Below are positions 51,299 to 59,605 of a DNA stretch of 64,000 nt, piece by piece. The translations under genes were made by a program, and so were the position numbers. The stretch is from Falsiroseomonas bella. Its GTDB lineage: Bacteria; Pseudomonadota; Alphaproteobacteria; Acetobacterales; Acetobacteraceae. The notes beneath the pieces are model-generated. The model was not told where the DNA came from, ran no database searches, and saw only the letters and a list, made by a program, of their open reading frames with translations. Location of the stretch: assembly GCF_003173615.1 (NCBI RefSeq), contig NZ_QGNA01000004.1, forward strand, positions 62,001 through 126,000. The letters are read 5' to 3'. Numbering within the stretch: the stretch's first letter is position 1; each line of letters begins with the position of its first letter.

Positions 51299-53425
51299 TC
51301 AGAGGGCGAAGTCGTTGAGGACCATGTTGGTCGTGTAGCCCTGCAGCGTCACCATGAACTCGGCGCTCGCGTTGTCGCCGTCCGTGTTCACCATCACGAT
51401 GGTGTCGCCGCCGGACTGGTACCACGCGACCTGGTTGTTGGCGGTGAAGATCGTGCTCTCCGTGGCAAGGAAGGTCAGGGTCCCCGGGAAGGCCGAGAAG
51501 TCCAGTATTTCGCTGCCATCGAAGTCGGTGATGATGTCGTTCGTGTCGTCAGTGGAAAGGAAGACGAAGCGATCGGTGCCACTGTTGCCGGTTGCGGTAT
51601 CCGCGCCGTAGCCGCCGACGATGGTGTCATTGCCGGAGTTGCCGACGATGGAGTCGGCGCCCGAGCCGCCATAGAGGCTGTCGCCGCCATCGCCGCCCTC
51701 GATGGTATCGGCGCCGGGGCCACCGTAGACGCGGTCGTTGTCGTCGTCACCGTCCAGGCTGTCTGCGCCGTTCTGGCCGTAGATGCTGTCGGCGCCGTCG
51801 TCGCCCCGGATGGTGTCGTTGTCGTCGCCGCCGAGCAGCGCGTCGTTGCCCTCGCCGCCACGGATGCTGTCGGCGCCGGCCTCGCCATTGGCGTAGTCGT
51901 TGTCGTCGCCCGTGTTGATCCGGTCGTTGCCGTCGCCGCCGAGGACGGCATCGTTCCCGTCGCCGGTGGAGATCGTGTCGTTGCCGCCGTTGCCGTCGTA
52001 GCGCTGGGCGCCATCGTCGCTTGTGTAGGTGGTGCCGTTGTCGTTGCCCTGCGTGTAGTTGCCGCTCGGTTGGCTGGGCAGGGTGGGGCTGTCATTCGGA
52101 TCGCCGGTGCCGGTGACGGGATCCGGCAGGGTCGCGACGGTCGGCGGCTCGTCCAGGCCGGCGACGTTGATCGTGACATCCACCTCGGTGCCGTCGGCGG
52201 AGACGACGGTGAACACCTCCTGCTCGGTCTGGCCGGTGCCCAGGGCCTGCGTGGCGGCGAGGGTGTTGTCGATCAGATAGGTCCAGCTGCCGTCGGCATT
52301 CACGCTGAAGGTGCCGTAGAGACCCTGGGTGTTCATCTGCTCGATGAACACCTCGTCGGCCGGGCCGTTCGCGTCGTCGATGGTCAGCAGGCCGCTGGCC
52401 GAGGCGAGCGCCGGCGTGTCTTCCTGCACGTCGCCGGTCGTGTTCCCGCCGATGACGGCCGGCGTATTGGCGGGCGCCGGGATGTCGGTGGCCAGAACGA
52501 GGTCATCGGCCGACCAGCCCACCTGGTTGCCGACCACGGAGCCGAGGGTGAGGTTCTTGGAGCCGCCCTCCTGGAAGGCGGCGAAGAAGCCGGAGGTGTC
52601 GCCGAGGAACTGGGTGACGCCGTTGAACCAGATGGTGCCGTTCACGTAGTTGATCGTCACCTTGGTGCCATGGTCCAGCGTGCCGAGGTTCAACTCGCCC
52701 GCGGAGGCATCCTGGACGAAGCCGCCCTGCAGGATGCCGTTGGTGTCCTCGATGGTGGCGCCGTCGCTGTCCACGACGACTTGCGTGCTGCCGCCGTTCA
52801 GCACCTTCACGGTGAAGGAGGCCTCCACCAGGACCTTGCCCTGCTTGATCTCGAAGTTGATGGCGTCGCCGTCGTTGAGGCGGAGCGCATTGGCCGATCC
52901 GCCACTGTCGAAGCCGCTGCCGTTGATGAAGCCGAAGCCGATGTCGTTGGAGAAGACCGCGCGATTGCCGGTCTCGGTGAAGTCGGTGCCGCCGCTGGAC
53001 AGCTTGGCGGCATTCGCCTTGCCCATGCCGGTGATGGCGATCGGGTCGTCCGTCTCGTCGAGCGTGCCGGTGACGTCGATCAGGCGGCCGCCGCCGGAGC
53101 TGTCGGCAATGTTGTAGGCCTCGACGCCCTCGCCCACGCGCAGGTCGCCGGTGGTGTTCACGAAGCCTGCGGTGGCGGTGTCCACGCCATTCGAGAGGTC
53201 GATGCCGAGGGCGGTCATCTCGGCCTCGGTGCCGGTGAAGGCCAGGAACTGCTGCCACTCGCTGCCGGTGAAATCGAAGGTGCCGGTGGAGAGGGTGCGG
53301 GTGGCGAAGTCCGTGGAGCTGTCCAGCAACTCAAGTTGCGGGCCGGTGTTGCCGCCCGATTCGAATTTCACGGCACGCGTGCCGAACCAGATGTATTCGG
53401 TCGTGGAGGTGGGTTCGACGGTCAT
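51299..53425 (-). CDS. Large acidic surface/secreted protein: novel N-terminal module + VCBS + RTX repeats
   Basis: This 708-residue acidic protein lacks an N-terminal signal. Residues 1-313 are a module shared with the gene at 53934-56288 ('STGTFDFTGSEWQQFLAFTG' and 'FINGSGFDSGGSANALRLND'). Residues ~328-425 form a VCBS/cadherin-like domain ('GLYGTFSVNADGSWTYLIDN'). Residues 475-618 carry about fifteen RTX nonapeptide copies of the type G-G-x-G-x-D-x, for example 'YGGSGADSIVGNSGNDTIVG', which bind Ca2+ after export. The C-terminal ~90 residues end in 'LNDFAL', a hydrophobic tail of type I secretion substrates. It is probably exported by a T1SS encoded elsewhere. ATG at 53423-53425 starts at the first residues shared with the paralog. 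The function of the N-terminal module is unknown. Confidence 0.84.
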   Translation of the reverse strand: MTVEPTSTTEYIWFGTRAVKFESGGNTGPQLELLDSSTDFATRTLSTGTFDFTGSEWQQFLAFTGTEAEMTALGIDLSNGVDTATAGFVNTTGDLRVGEGVEAYNIADSSGGGRLIDVTGTLDETDDPIAITGMGKANAAKLSSGGTDFTETGNRAVFSNDIGFGFINGSGFDSGGSANALRLNDGDAINFEIKQGKVLVEASFTVKVLNGGSTQVVVDSDGATIEDTNGILQGGFVQDASAGELNLGTLDHGTKVTINYVNGTIWFNGVTQFLGDTSGFFAAFQEGGSKNLTLGSVVGNQVGWSADDLVLATDIPAPANTPAVIGGNTTGDVQEDTPALASASGLLTIDDANGPADEVFIEQMNTQGLYGTFSVNADGSWTYLIDNTLAATQALGTGQTEQEVFTVVSADGTEVDVTINVAGLDEPPTVATLPDPVTGTGDPNDSPTLPSQPSGNYTQGNDNGTTYTSDDGAQRYDGNGGNDTISTGDGNDAVLGGDGNDRINTGDDNDYANGEAGADSIRGGEGNDALLGGDDNDTIRGDDGADSIYGQNGADSLDGDDDNDRVYGGPGADTIEGGDGGDSLYGGSGADSIVGNSGNDTIVGGYGADTATGNSGTDRFVFLSTDDTNDIITDFDGSEILDFSAFPGTLTFLATESTIFTANNQVAWYQSGGDTIVMVNTDGDNASAEFMVTLQGYTTNMVLNDFAL
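51572..52003 (-). repeat. RTX nonapeptide repeat region
   Basis: The tandem 27-base units encode G-G-x-G-x-D-x-(hydrophobic)-x copies, residues 475-618 of the protein. Periodicity is regular except for two Asp-rich units ('GGDDND', 'GDDDND') that lack the second Gly. Each pair of turns forms a parallel beta-roll with Ca2+ between. The coding repeats explain the local sequence periodicity; it is not a separate DNA element. Confidence 0.82.
52487..53425 (-). repeat. Duplicated coding segment, copy A (partner 55341-56288)
   Basis: This segment encodes residues 1-313 of the RTX protein. The same module lies in the neighbouring gene with almost no gaps: the first 270 residues align without indels by eye, followed by a 3-residue insertion. 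DNA identity is also high in stretches such as the one around 52500-52560 against 55358-55420. It is evidence of a tandem duplication limited to the N-terminal module and flanks. Confidence 0.85.
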
Positions 53426-53933
53426 GGCCTTGCCTCGTTCTGGACCGCCGGACGGCGGGCTCCGGAACGTTAGCCTTGCGTCATTTTCTACACTACGCAC
53501 CAGAAGTTGACGAATTTTGACATTGCTCGCGCATTTGGGAGTCGTGGGGAGGCGCGCTGCCGCCGCGCGAAAGCCATTTCGCCGCGAAGCAAATCAATAT
53601 GCCGTGTGTTCGGGTAAAAATGCCTTGCCATTCAGGCGGTTGCTTGTCGGTTCGGACGGGCGGAACAGTAGCCGGCGCGGCACCGGGACTGCCTACGCAG
53701 GGTTGTGCGCCCCCGGGGCGAGGAGGATCTGCCCTACAATTCCTTACAATCGGCCTGTCGTTTCGTGAGGCGGTGCCGGGAGGCCTGAATCAGAGAAGGG
53801 GGGCCAGACCCCGCGGCCCATGCGCGGGAAGCGGGTTGCCGGCGGCAGCAGAAGGCAGGAACCACTGCAGCAGATGCGGCTGCGGATGGTCGCGGCCGGC
53901 GCGGGGTGAAGCGCGCCGGCCGCATCGTCGCGG
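53426..53933. other. 508-base intergenic region between the two paralogs
   Basis: No gene was recognised. The half near 53425-53640 is visibly less GC-rich than its surroundings (for example TCATTTTCTACACTACG and TGACGAATTTTGACATT) and probably holds the promoter of the RTX gene. A 10-base near-repeat CCCTACAAT/TCCTTACAAT is at 53732-53750. The other half ends in the hairpin at 53892-53923 that follows the next gene. Open frames here are short and have no recognisable product. Confidence 0.5.
53892..53923. terminator. GC-rich hairpin downstream of the second paralog
   Basis: GCGGCCGGCGCG (53892-53903) and CGCGCCGGCCGC (53912-53923) make a perfect 12-bp stem, loop GGGTGAAG, starting ten bases after the stop of the gene at 53934. 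The sequence GTCGCGGCCGGCGCGGGGTGAA resembles the end of the M20 gene with its stop (CTGGCGGCCGGCGCGGGGTAAA at 51257-51278), so this hairpin looks like a duplicated copy of the one at 51259-51292. Confidence 0.55.
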
Positions 53934-56288
53934 TCAGACCATGAAGAGGCTGAGGCTGTCCACGGTGAAGGCGCCGGATACCGCGGCGATCTGAACGGCG
54001 TCGAAGCTGGCGCCCTCCGCATCGACCAGGTCCGCCGTGAACGCCTGCTGCGCGGTGCCGACGGTGAAGGACAGCTCCTCGACCAGCTCGCCGCCATCCA
54101 CCACGCCATCGTTGTCGGCGTCGTTGAACAGGCGGACCAGGAACTCCGTGCCTGCCGCGATGTCGGCCAGCGGGTTGTTCTGCGGGTTAGAACTCACCGG
54201 GCCGCGGATCGTCAGGACACCGGCCAGGGCCGCGTCGCCGCTCAGCGTGGTAATGGTCACGCTCTCGGAGCCATTGACCCATCCGTTGCTGCCGACACCC
54301 AGGAAGAACTGGTTGCCGCTCACGCTGCCGCCGGCCACCGTCAGGTCCACGAGGCCGGAGCCGGTCACGTCCACTTCGGTGGCGGCGTAGCCGTTGCCGA
54401 AGGACACCAGGTTTTCCTTCGTCTCGCCGAGATCCCAGTAGCCGTTCTCGTTGGCGTCGATGAAGGCGGCGAAGCGGTCCGTGCCGTTCTCGGTCGGCGT
54501 GCTTTGCGTCACGCCGGACGGGCTTCCGGTGCCACCCTGCGGTTGGGTCTCGTCGTTGTTCTCCGGGGTGGCGTCCTCGGCGTCGAGGACGGTCTGGACG
54601 CGCAGATGCTCGCCGATGGCTTCCGCGATGCCAACCAGGTCCGTGATGAAGACGTCGATGTCCACGTCAGCGATCGCGAACTGCGTGTTGGCCAGCGCCT
54701 CGATCTCCACCTGGTCGAAGACGGCGCTGCCCGAGACGACATGCGTCAGCCCGCCATCGAGGTCGATCGCGAACTGGTCCACCAGCGCGCCCGTCGAGTC
54801 GAGCAGGCGCACCACCGCATCTTCTCCGGCGCGGGTGACTAGGCTGTTGGCGGAGAAGACGATCCGCGCGCTGACGCCTTCGAAGTCGGCGCCGAGGTCG
54901 AAGCGGATGAACTCGCCGTTCTGCAGGTGGTTGGTGCCACCCGCGCCCTCGTCGCCGTAGTTGCCGCCGAGGGAGCTGCCGTCATCGAGGCTCGCGCCCG
55001 CCGCGCCGGTGTCGATGCCGATGCCGAGGCTGCGGTCCAGCGTGCCGGTCTGGTGACCTTCCGGCGCGTTCGCGTCCTGCTGGCCGATGGTGACCAGGCG
55101 CAGGATGTCGAAGGGCACGTTGGTGCCGTTCAGCTCCGCCTTGTTGGTGTCGCCGTCCGCATCGCCCACCAGCGCGCCGCCGCCGCCGAAGCTGGTCGCC
55201 AGCGTCTCGAAGGCGTCGATCGAGCCGTTCTTGCCGATGTCCAGGGTCGCGTCGAGATCGGCGGTCGTGGCGTTCGAGGTGTAGCGGAAGGAGATCATCC
55301 CGTTCGCGGTGGGCAGGGGCGGGATCGTGTCCGGCTGGGTATCCGTCGCCAGCACCAGGTCATCGGCCGACCAGCCCACCTGGTTGCCGACCACGGAACC
55401 GAGCGTCAGGTTCTTCGATCCGCCAGCCTGGAAGGCGTCGAAGAAGGCGACGATGGCGCCGAGGTCGCCGGTGAAGGCGACGTCGTTGATCAGAATCGTC
55501 TCGCCGACATAGTCGATCGTCACCTTCGCCCCGTCTGCGATCATGCCGAGGTTCAGCTCGCCGAGCGAATCGTCCTGCACGAAGCCGCCCTGCAGGTTGG
55601 CGTTGGTGTCCCTGATGGTCGCGCCGTCGCTGTCGATCACGACCTGGGTGCTGCCGCCGTTCAGCACCTTCACGGTGAAGGAGGCCTGCAGCAGCTCCTT
55701 GCCCTGCCTGATCTCGAAGTTGATGGCGTCGCCGTCGTTGAGGCGGAGCGCATTGGCCGATCCGCCGCTGTCGAAGCCGCTGCCGTTGATGAAGCCGAAG
55801 CCGATGTTGTTGGAGAAGACCACGCGGTTGCCCGCATCGGCCGAATCGATGCTGGCGCTGTCGAGCCAGCCGGCATTGGCCTTGCCGAGGCCGGTGATGG
55901 CGATCGGGTCGTCGGTGTCGTCGAGCGTGTTGCTGACGTCGATGAGGCGACCGCCGCCCGAGCTGTCGGCGATGTTGTAGGCCTCGACGCCGTCGCCCAC
56001 GCGGAGGTCGCCCGTGGTGTTCACGAAGCCGGCGGTGGCGGTGTCCACGCCGTCGTCCAGGTTGATGCCGAGGGCGTCGATCTGGTCCTGCGTGCCGGTG
56101 AAGGCGAGGAACTGCTGCCACTCGCTGCCGGTGAAGTCGAAGGTACCGGTGGAGAGCGTGCGGGTCGCGAAGTCGTCGGCGCTGGAGAGCAGCTCGACCT
56201 GTTCGCCGGGGAGGCCCCCGGTGACGAAGTCGACGGCTCGCGTGCCGAACCAGATGTACTGCGTCGTTGACGGCAGGGTGGATGACAT
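53934..56288 (-). CDS. Large acidic secreted-type protein, paralog sharing the N-terminal module, without RTX repeats
   Basis: This 784-residue acidic protein has no N-terminal signal. Residues 1-316 align almost gap-free with the downstream RTX protein ('TQYIWFGTRAV', 'SEWQQFLAFTG', 'GFDSGGSANALRLND', 'GNQVGWSADDLVLATD'). The rest is different: a beta-rich middle ('GEFIRFDLGADFEGVSARIV'), then loops that resemble EF-hand/Ca2+ sites ('DANENGYWDLGE' near 610 and 'DADNDGVVDGGE' near 723). The last residues 'FTVDSLSLFMV' form a hydrophobic tail as in type I secretion substrates. It has no VCBS or RTX units. ATG at 56286-56288 has GGAGAAG upstream on the coding strand. The shared module suggests a common target or partner for the two proteins. 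Confidence 0.78.
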   Translation of the reverse strand: MSSTLPSTTQYIWFGTRAVDFVTGGLPGEQVELLSSADDFATRTLSTGTFDFTGSEWQQFLAFTGTQDQIDALGINLDDGVDTATAGFVNTTGDLRVGDGVEAYNIADSSGGGRLIDVSNTLDDTDDPIAITGLGKANAGWLDSASIDSADAGNRVVFSNNIGFGFINGSGFDSGGSANALRLNDGDAINFEIRQGKELLQASFTVKVLNGGSTQVVIDSDGATIRDTNANLQGGFVQDDSLGELNLGMIADGAKVTIDYVGETILINDVAFTGDLGAIVAFFDAFQAGGSKNLTLGSVVGNQVGWSADDLVLATDTQPDTIPPLPTANGMISFRYTSNATTADLDATLDIGKNGSIDAFETLATSFGGGGALVGDADGDTNKAELNGTNVPFDILRLVTIGQQDANAPEGHQTGTLDRSLGIGIDTGAAGASLDDGSSLGGNYGDEGAGGTNHLQNGEFIRFDLGADFEGVSARIVFSANSLVTRAGEDAVVRLLDSTGALVDQFAIDLDGGLTHVVSGSAVFDQVEIEALANTQFAIADVDIDVFITDLVGIAEAIGEHLRVQTVLDAEDATPENNDETQPQGGTGSPSGVTQSTPTENGTDRFAAFIDANENGYWDLGETKENLVSFGNGYAATEVDVTGSGLVDLTVAGGSVSGNQFFLGVGSNGWVNGSESVTITTLSGDAALAGVLTIRGPVSSNPQNNPLADIAAGTEFLVRLFNDADNDGVVDGGELVEELSFTVGTAQQAFTADLVDAEGASFDAVQIAAVSGAFTVDSLSLFMV
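55341..56288 (-). repeat. Duplicated coding segment, copy B (partner 52487-53425)
   Basis: This segment encodes residues 1-316 of the non-RTX paralog. By eye it differs from copy A mainly at scattered third positions and in residues ~140-155, where 'WLDSASIDSADAGN' replaces 'KLSSGGTDFTETGN'. The identity stops sharply after 'DDLVLATD' in both proteins, which marks the domain boundary. Confidence 0.85.
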
Positions 56289-56381
56289 GGCGCTTCTCCG
56301 GGCTCGTGCTGCGTTGCAGGCACAGAAGCTTACGAAGACGCACAGACGAGTGCCACCAACCGACAGTAGATGAAGTTTGTA

Positions 56382-56401
56382 GACATTCGTCAGCAAATGT
56401 C
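56382..56401. promoter_or_regulatory. Inverted repeat GACATT-N8-AATGTC upstream of the non-RTX paralog
   Basis: A perfect 6+6 inverted repeat with an 8-base centre (CGTCAGCA) lies 94-113 bases before the start of the gene at 53934-56288, in a stretch richer in A and T than its surroundings. The size and symmetry fit a dimeric regulator site. The half-site TGACGAAT read on the minus strand here also occurs near 53508-53515 before the RTX gene, in the opposite orientation. Confidence 0.4.
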
Positions 56402-56543
56402 AGCGATTCGGGACGGCAGGCGCGTGGTTGGGTTCCGCGGCTGTTCCAAAGACGACTCGCGCAAAAGTTGCATCGGCCGCTGGCTGCCCGCGTGCCCGCG
56501 CCGGGCGCCCGGTTCGCGCGCCGCGGCGCGGCGGCGTTGCGCG

Positions 56544-57887
56544 TCAGTGCGCGACGGCGCGCGCGGCCTCCGCATAGCCGATGCGGTGCTCCGGCGGCAC
56601 GGGATGCCGGCCGGCGACGCGTTCCAGCAACAGGCGCGCATCCGCCTGCAGGCCGGCGCGCATCGCGGAATCGAGGAAGAGCTGTTCCAGCACATCCTGC
56701 TGCGCGTGGCTGCCGCCCAGGCGGTGCAGCCCGCCGAGCGCGGGCCGCAGCGCCGCCACGGCATCGGCGAAGCGGCCCTGACGATGTGCCAGCGCGGCCA
56801 AGCAGGCGGGCAGCGCGGCTTCGCGCAGGATCGCGGCATGCGCGGTGTTGCCGCGCCCCGCTTCTTCCACTGCCTGCAGCAGGCGGTGCGCGGCCGCCTC
56901 GCGTCCCGTCGCGGCCAGCGCCATCATCCAGTGCGGCTGGGTGAAGGCGGAGAGCGTGTCGCCGATCCGCGCCTCCGCCTTGTCCGCCAGCTCCGTCCAG
57001 CGGTCGCCCACCGGCACGCCCTGCCGTTCCAGGCGCCACAGCATGGAGGCGGCGTTCTGCACATCGATGTAGAGGTCGGGCATCGCCTGCGTCACCGGCG
57101 AGCCATGGTCGCGGAAGCGCCGGTCGTAGAGGTTCAGCACGGCGTCGAACTCGGCGCGCTCGATGTGGAACATCGCGCGGTGCCACCACAGGTGATGCAT
57201 CAGGTTGTTGCCGCCGGCCCAGTGCGGCTCCCCGGCATCGAGCCAGGCGATGCCTTCCGCGCGGCGGCCCTGCATCTCCAGCACATGCGCGACGCCATGC
57301 GTCGCCCAGAGGTCGCCGGCATCGAGCGCCACGGCCGCGCGCCCCGCATGCTCGGCGACGGTGTAGTTGCCGCATTCCTCATTGGCGAAGCAGCGGCAGG
57401 CCAGCACGCTGCCCCAGCCCGGGATGTCGGCGGACCATTGCGGCAGGATGCGCTCCACCAGGCCGAGCATGCGTTCCGGCGCGCCCATCCAGAAGGCGGT
57501 GAAGTGGTGCAGGCGGAAGGCGAGGATGTCGCGCGGATGTTCCGCGACGATCTGCTCCCAGACACCGAGCGCGGCTTCGGGCCGGCCGCCGCTCCAGGCG
57601 CGCAGCGCTTCCAGATGCGCGCGCTCCCGCGCATTCGCCGCCACTGCCTCGGCGCGCGCCAGCGCGGCCTCGGCGCGGGGGACCATCGCGCGGTCATAGG
57701 CGAGCATGGCGGAGTAGCCGGCCATCGCCTGCAGCAGCGGCGCCTGCGGATCGAGCGAGAGCGCCGCCTTCAGCCGCGCGCCGGTGTCGAAGCGGTAGCG
57801 CAGGAAGCCGTCGATCACACGGTCGAAGCCCTGCGCCGCCTCGTCCGAGGCGGCGGTCATCTCGAGGCCTTGTGCGTCCTTCGGCAT
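56544..57887 (-). CDS. Tetratricopeptide repeat protein, TTC38-like family
   Basis: This 447-residue all-helical cytoplasmic protein has TPR-like repeats across the whole length ('GFLRYRFDTGARLKAALSLD', 'MQGRRAEGIAWLDAGEPHWA', 'HRQGRFADAVAALRPALGGL'). The segment 'NLMHHLWWHRAMFHIERAEF' followed by 'DAVLNLYDRRFRD' is the hallmark of the bacterial homologs of eukaryotic TTC38. The role of these proteins is not known. ATG at 57885-57887 is preceded by TGGGGGACGCC; a second in-frame ATG (57858-57860) would remove nine residues. It stands alone: 255 bases separate its stop from the paralog gene, and the PepSY gene is divergent. Confidence 0.78.
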   Translation of the reverse strand: MPKDAQGLEMTAASDEAAQGFDRVIDGFLRYRFDTGARLKAALSLDPQAPLLQAMAGYSAMLAYDRAMVPRAEAALARAEAVAANARERAHLEALRAWSGGRPEAALGVWEQIVAEHPRDILAFRLHHFTAFWMGAPERMLGLVERILPQWSADIPGWGSVLACRCFANEECGNYTVAEHAGRAAVALDAGDLWATHGVAHVLEMQGRRAEGIAWLDAGEPHWAGGNNLMHHLWWHRAMFHIERAEFDAVLNLYDRRFRDHGSPVTQAMPDLYIDVQNAASMLWRLERQGVPVGDRWTELADKAEARIGDTLSAFTQPHWMMALAATGREAAAHRLLQAVEEAGRGNTAHAAILREAALPACLAALAHRQGRFADAVAALRPALGGLHRLGGSHAQQDVLEQLFLDSAMRAGLQADARLLLERVAGRHPVPPEHRIGYAEAARAVAH

Positions 57888-58031
57888 GGCGTCCCCCAGC
57901 GCGAGACGCCCAGCATCGTGGCTCCGCCGTGTCGCCGCAAGCGGCGCGCGGGAGGGCGGGAATAGGGTGCGCCGCCCGTCGTTAGGCAACCAGGCGGCGC
58001 GCCGGGCCCGCCGGGAGAAGGAGACCAGGCC

Positions 58032-58319
58032 ATGATGACGGGACGCATCCTCCGTTGCGCCACGCTCGCGCTCTGCGGCGCGCTGATGGCGCTGCCGGCG
58101 GCGGGGCCGGCGCGGGCCGATGACGACGACTGCCGCGGCGGCGGCATCAGCCGCGCGCAGGCGATCCAGATCGCCCGCAGCCTCGGCATGGTGCGCGTGC
58201 AGGAAGTGGAGTGCGACGACGACGAATGGGAGGTGGAGGGACGCGATCCCGCCGGGCGGGAGATGGAGGTGGAGATCGACCGCCGGACCGGCCGCGTCAT
58301 CGAGGTGGAACGCGACTGA
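58032..58319 (+). CDS. Small secreted PepSY-domain protein
   Basis: This 95-residue product has a signal peptide ('ILRCATLALCGALMALPAAG', cut near 'ARAD') and a mature ~65-residue PepSY unit: 'GISRAQAIQIARSLGMVRVQ', then 'DDEWEVEGRDPAGREMEVEI' and 'DRRTGRVIEVERD'. The pattern of helix, strand, 'D-x-x-T/S-G-x-V/I' is that of PepSY domains, which in other bacteria inhibit proteases or sense the envelope. It has a strong ribosome site (GGGAGAAGGAGA). A second Met follows the first, so the start could be 58035. It appears monocistronic. Confidence 0.83.
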   Translation: MMTGRILRCATLALCGALMALPAAGPARADDDDCRGGGISRAQAIQIARSLGMVRVQEVECDDDEWEVEGRDPAGREMEVEIDRRTGRVIEVERD

Positions 58320-58349
58320 TGCGGCCGCCCCGGGGCGCCGGAAGCCGCG

Positions 58350-59594
58350 TCAGCCGCGCTCGGCGGCGATCAGCGCGAGGCCTTCCGCGACGGAGACGAA
58401 CTCGCCGCCGGCGGTGACGCGATGCGGCCCGAAGCGGGCCTCGAACAGCCTGCGCACGACCGGCACCAGCGAGGTGCCGCCGGTGAGGAAGACGTGGTCC
58501 ACCTGCTCGGCCGACAGTCCGGAGTCGCGCAGCGCGTCGTCCAGCGCGCCGGCGATGCGCGCGAGCTCCGGCGCGATCCAGGCTTCGAAATCGGCGCGGG
58601 CGATCGGCGCCTCCAGCGCGAAATCCGCATGGGCGAAGCGGAGCACCGTGCCGTCCGCCTGCGACAGGGCGGTCTTCGCCTCCGACACGGCGCGGTAGAG
58701 GGCGTAGCCGGCCTCGTCCTCGATCAGGCGAAGCAGGTGCCGCAGCCGTTCCGGATGCTCGGCGGTGCGCGCGACCTCCGCGATGTCGCGCAGCGTCTTC
58801 GGCGCGCGCATCAGCGAGAGCTGGTGCCAGCGGGCAAAGCTGGCGTACCAGGCGGGCGGCACCGGCAGGGGCTTGCCCATCACCGTGTAGCTGCCGCCCT
58901 TGCCGAGCGCGGGCGAGACGACGCGATCGATGATCCGGTAGTCGAAGGCGTCGCCGGCGAGGCCGACGCCGGCATGGCCGAGGGCCGTGACCTTGCGCGG
59001 CGGGCCGGGCTCGAAGCGCAGCACGGAGAAGTCGCTGGTGCCGCCGCCGAAATCGGCGACGAGCACGGTCGCCGGCCCGTCGAGGCCGGCGGCGAAGCGG
59101 TGACCCGCCCCGGCCGGTTCCAGCGCCACCTCCACCTGCTCCATGCCGGCGGCGGCGAAGGCGGCGCGCAGGCGGCGCTCGCCGAGATCGCTGCCTTCCG
59201 CCTCGCCGACGAAGCGCACGGGGCGGCCGATCACGATGCGTGCGCCTTCGAGTTCCGCCTGGAACGGCGCGAGCAGCTCGCGCAGGAACAGCGCGACCAG
59301 CGCTTCCAGCGTCCAGGCGCGGCCGAGGATGCGCGTCTCGGTGAAGCTGCGCTGCGCCAGGTAGCTCTTGAGCGACATGATGAGCCGGCTCTCGAGCGGA
59401 TCGTCGAGATAGGCCTCGATCGCCGCCGGCCCGGCGGCATGGCGCGCCCGCCCGCCCGCGCCGGTCCAGAAGCAGAGCACGGAGCGGAAGACGGGGCCGG
59501 TCGCGTGCTGCAGCGTCTCGCAGCGACCGTCGGGGTGCAGCATGGCGACGACGCTGTTGGTCGTGCCGAAGTCGATGCCGATGGCGGGGCGCAT
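58350..59594 (-). CDS. Hsp70-like ATPase without substrate-binding domain (YegD-like)
   Basis: This 414-residue protein corresponds to the Hsp70/actin-fold nucleotide-binding domain only. Phosphate-1 loop 'AIGIDFGTTNSVVAM' is at 4-18, phosphate-2 'VADFGGGTSDFSVLRF' at 179-194, and the adenosine motif 'FLTGGTSLVPVVRRLFEARF' is near the C-terminus. The ~25-kDa beta-sandwich that binds peptides in DnaK is absent, as in YegD. The central insertion 'VVSPALGKGGSYTVMGKPLP' is typical of YegD-like proteins. The client is unknown. ATG at 59592-59594 gives the correct start; a longer frame upstream overlaps the M20 gene. It lies 11 bases downstream of the M20 stop, so the two are co-transcribed. Confidence 0.87.
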   Translation of the reverse strand: MRPAIGIDFGTTNSVVAMLHPDGRCETLQHATGPVFRSVLCFWTGAGGRARHAAGPAAIEAYLDDPLESRLIMSLKSYLAQRSFTETRILGRAWTLEALVALFLRELLAPFQAELEGARIVIGRPVRFVGEAEGSDLGERRLRAAFAAAGMEQVEVALEPAGAGHRFAAGLDGPATVLVADFGGGTSDFSVLRFEPGPPRKVTALGHAGVGLAGDAFDYRIIDRVVSPALGKGGSYTVMGKPLPVPPAWYASFARWHQLSLMRAPKTLRDIAEVARTAEHPERLRHLLRLIEDEAGYALYRAVSEAKTALSQADGTVLRFAHADFALEAPIARADFEAWIAPELARIAGALDDALRDSGLSAEQVDHVFLTGGTSLVPVVRRLFEARFGPHRVTAGGEFVSVAEGLALIAAERG

Positions 59595-59605
59595 GCGGCG
59601 CGCCC

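Noticed and set aside
51572-52003. Regular short repeats that could suggest a CRISPR array or tandem DNA repeat
   Set aside because: The period is 27 bases, in frame, and encodes RTX nonapeptides. There are no constant repeats with unique spacers and no cas genes.
53426-53933. Short open frames in the gap between paralogs
   Set aside because: No start with a good ribosome site gives a product with recognisable or consistent composition. The frames overlap the duplicated hairpin.
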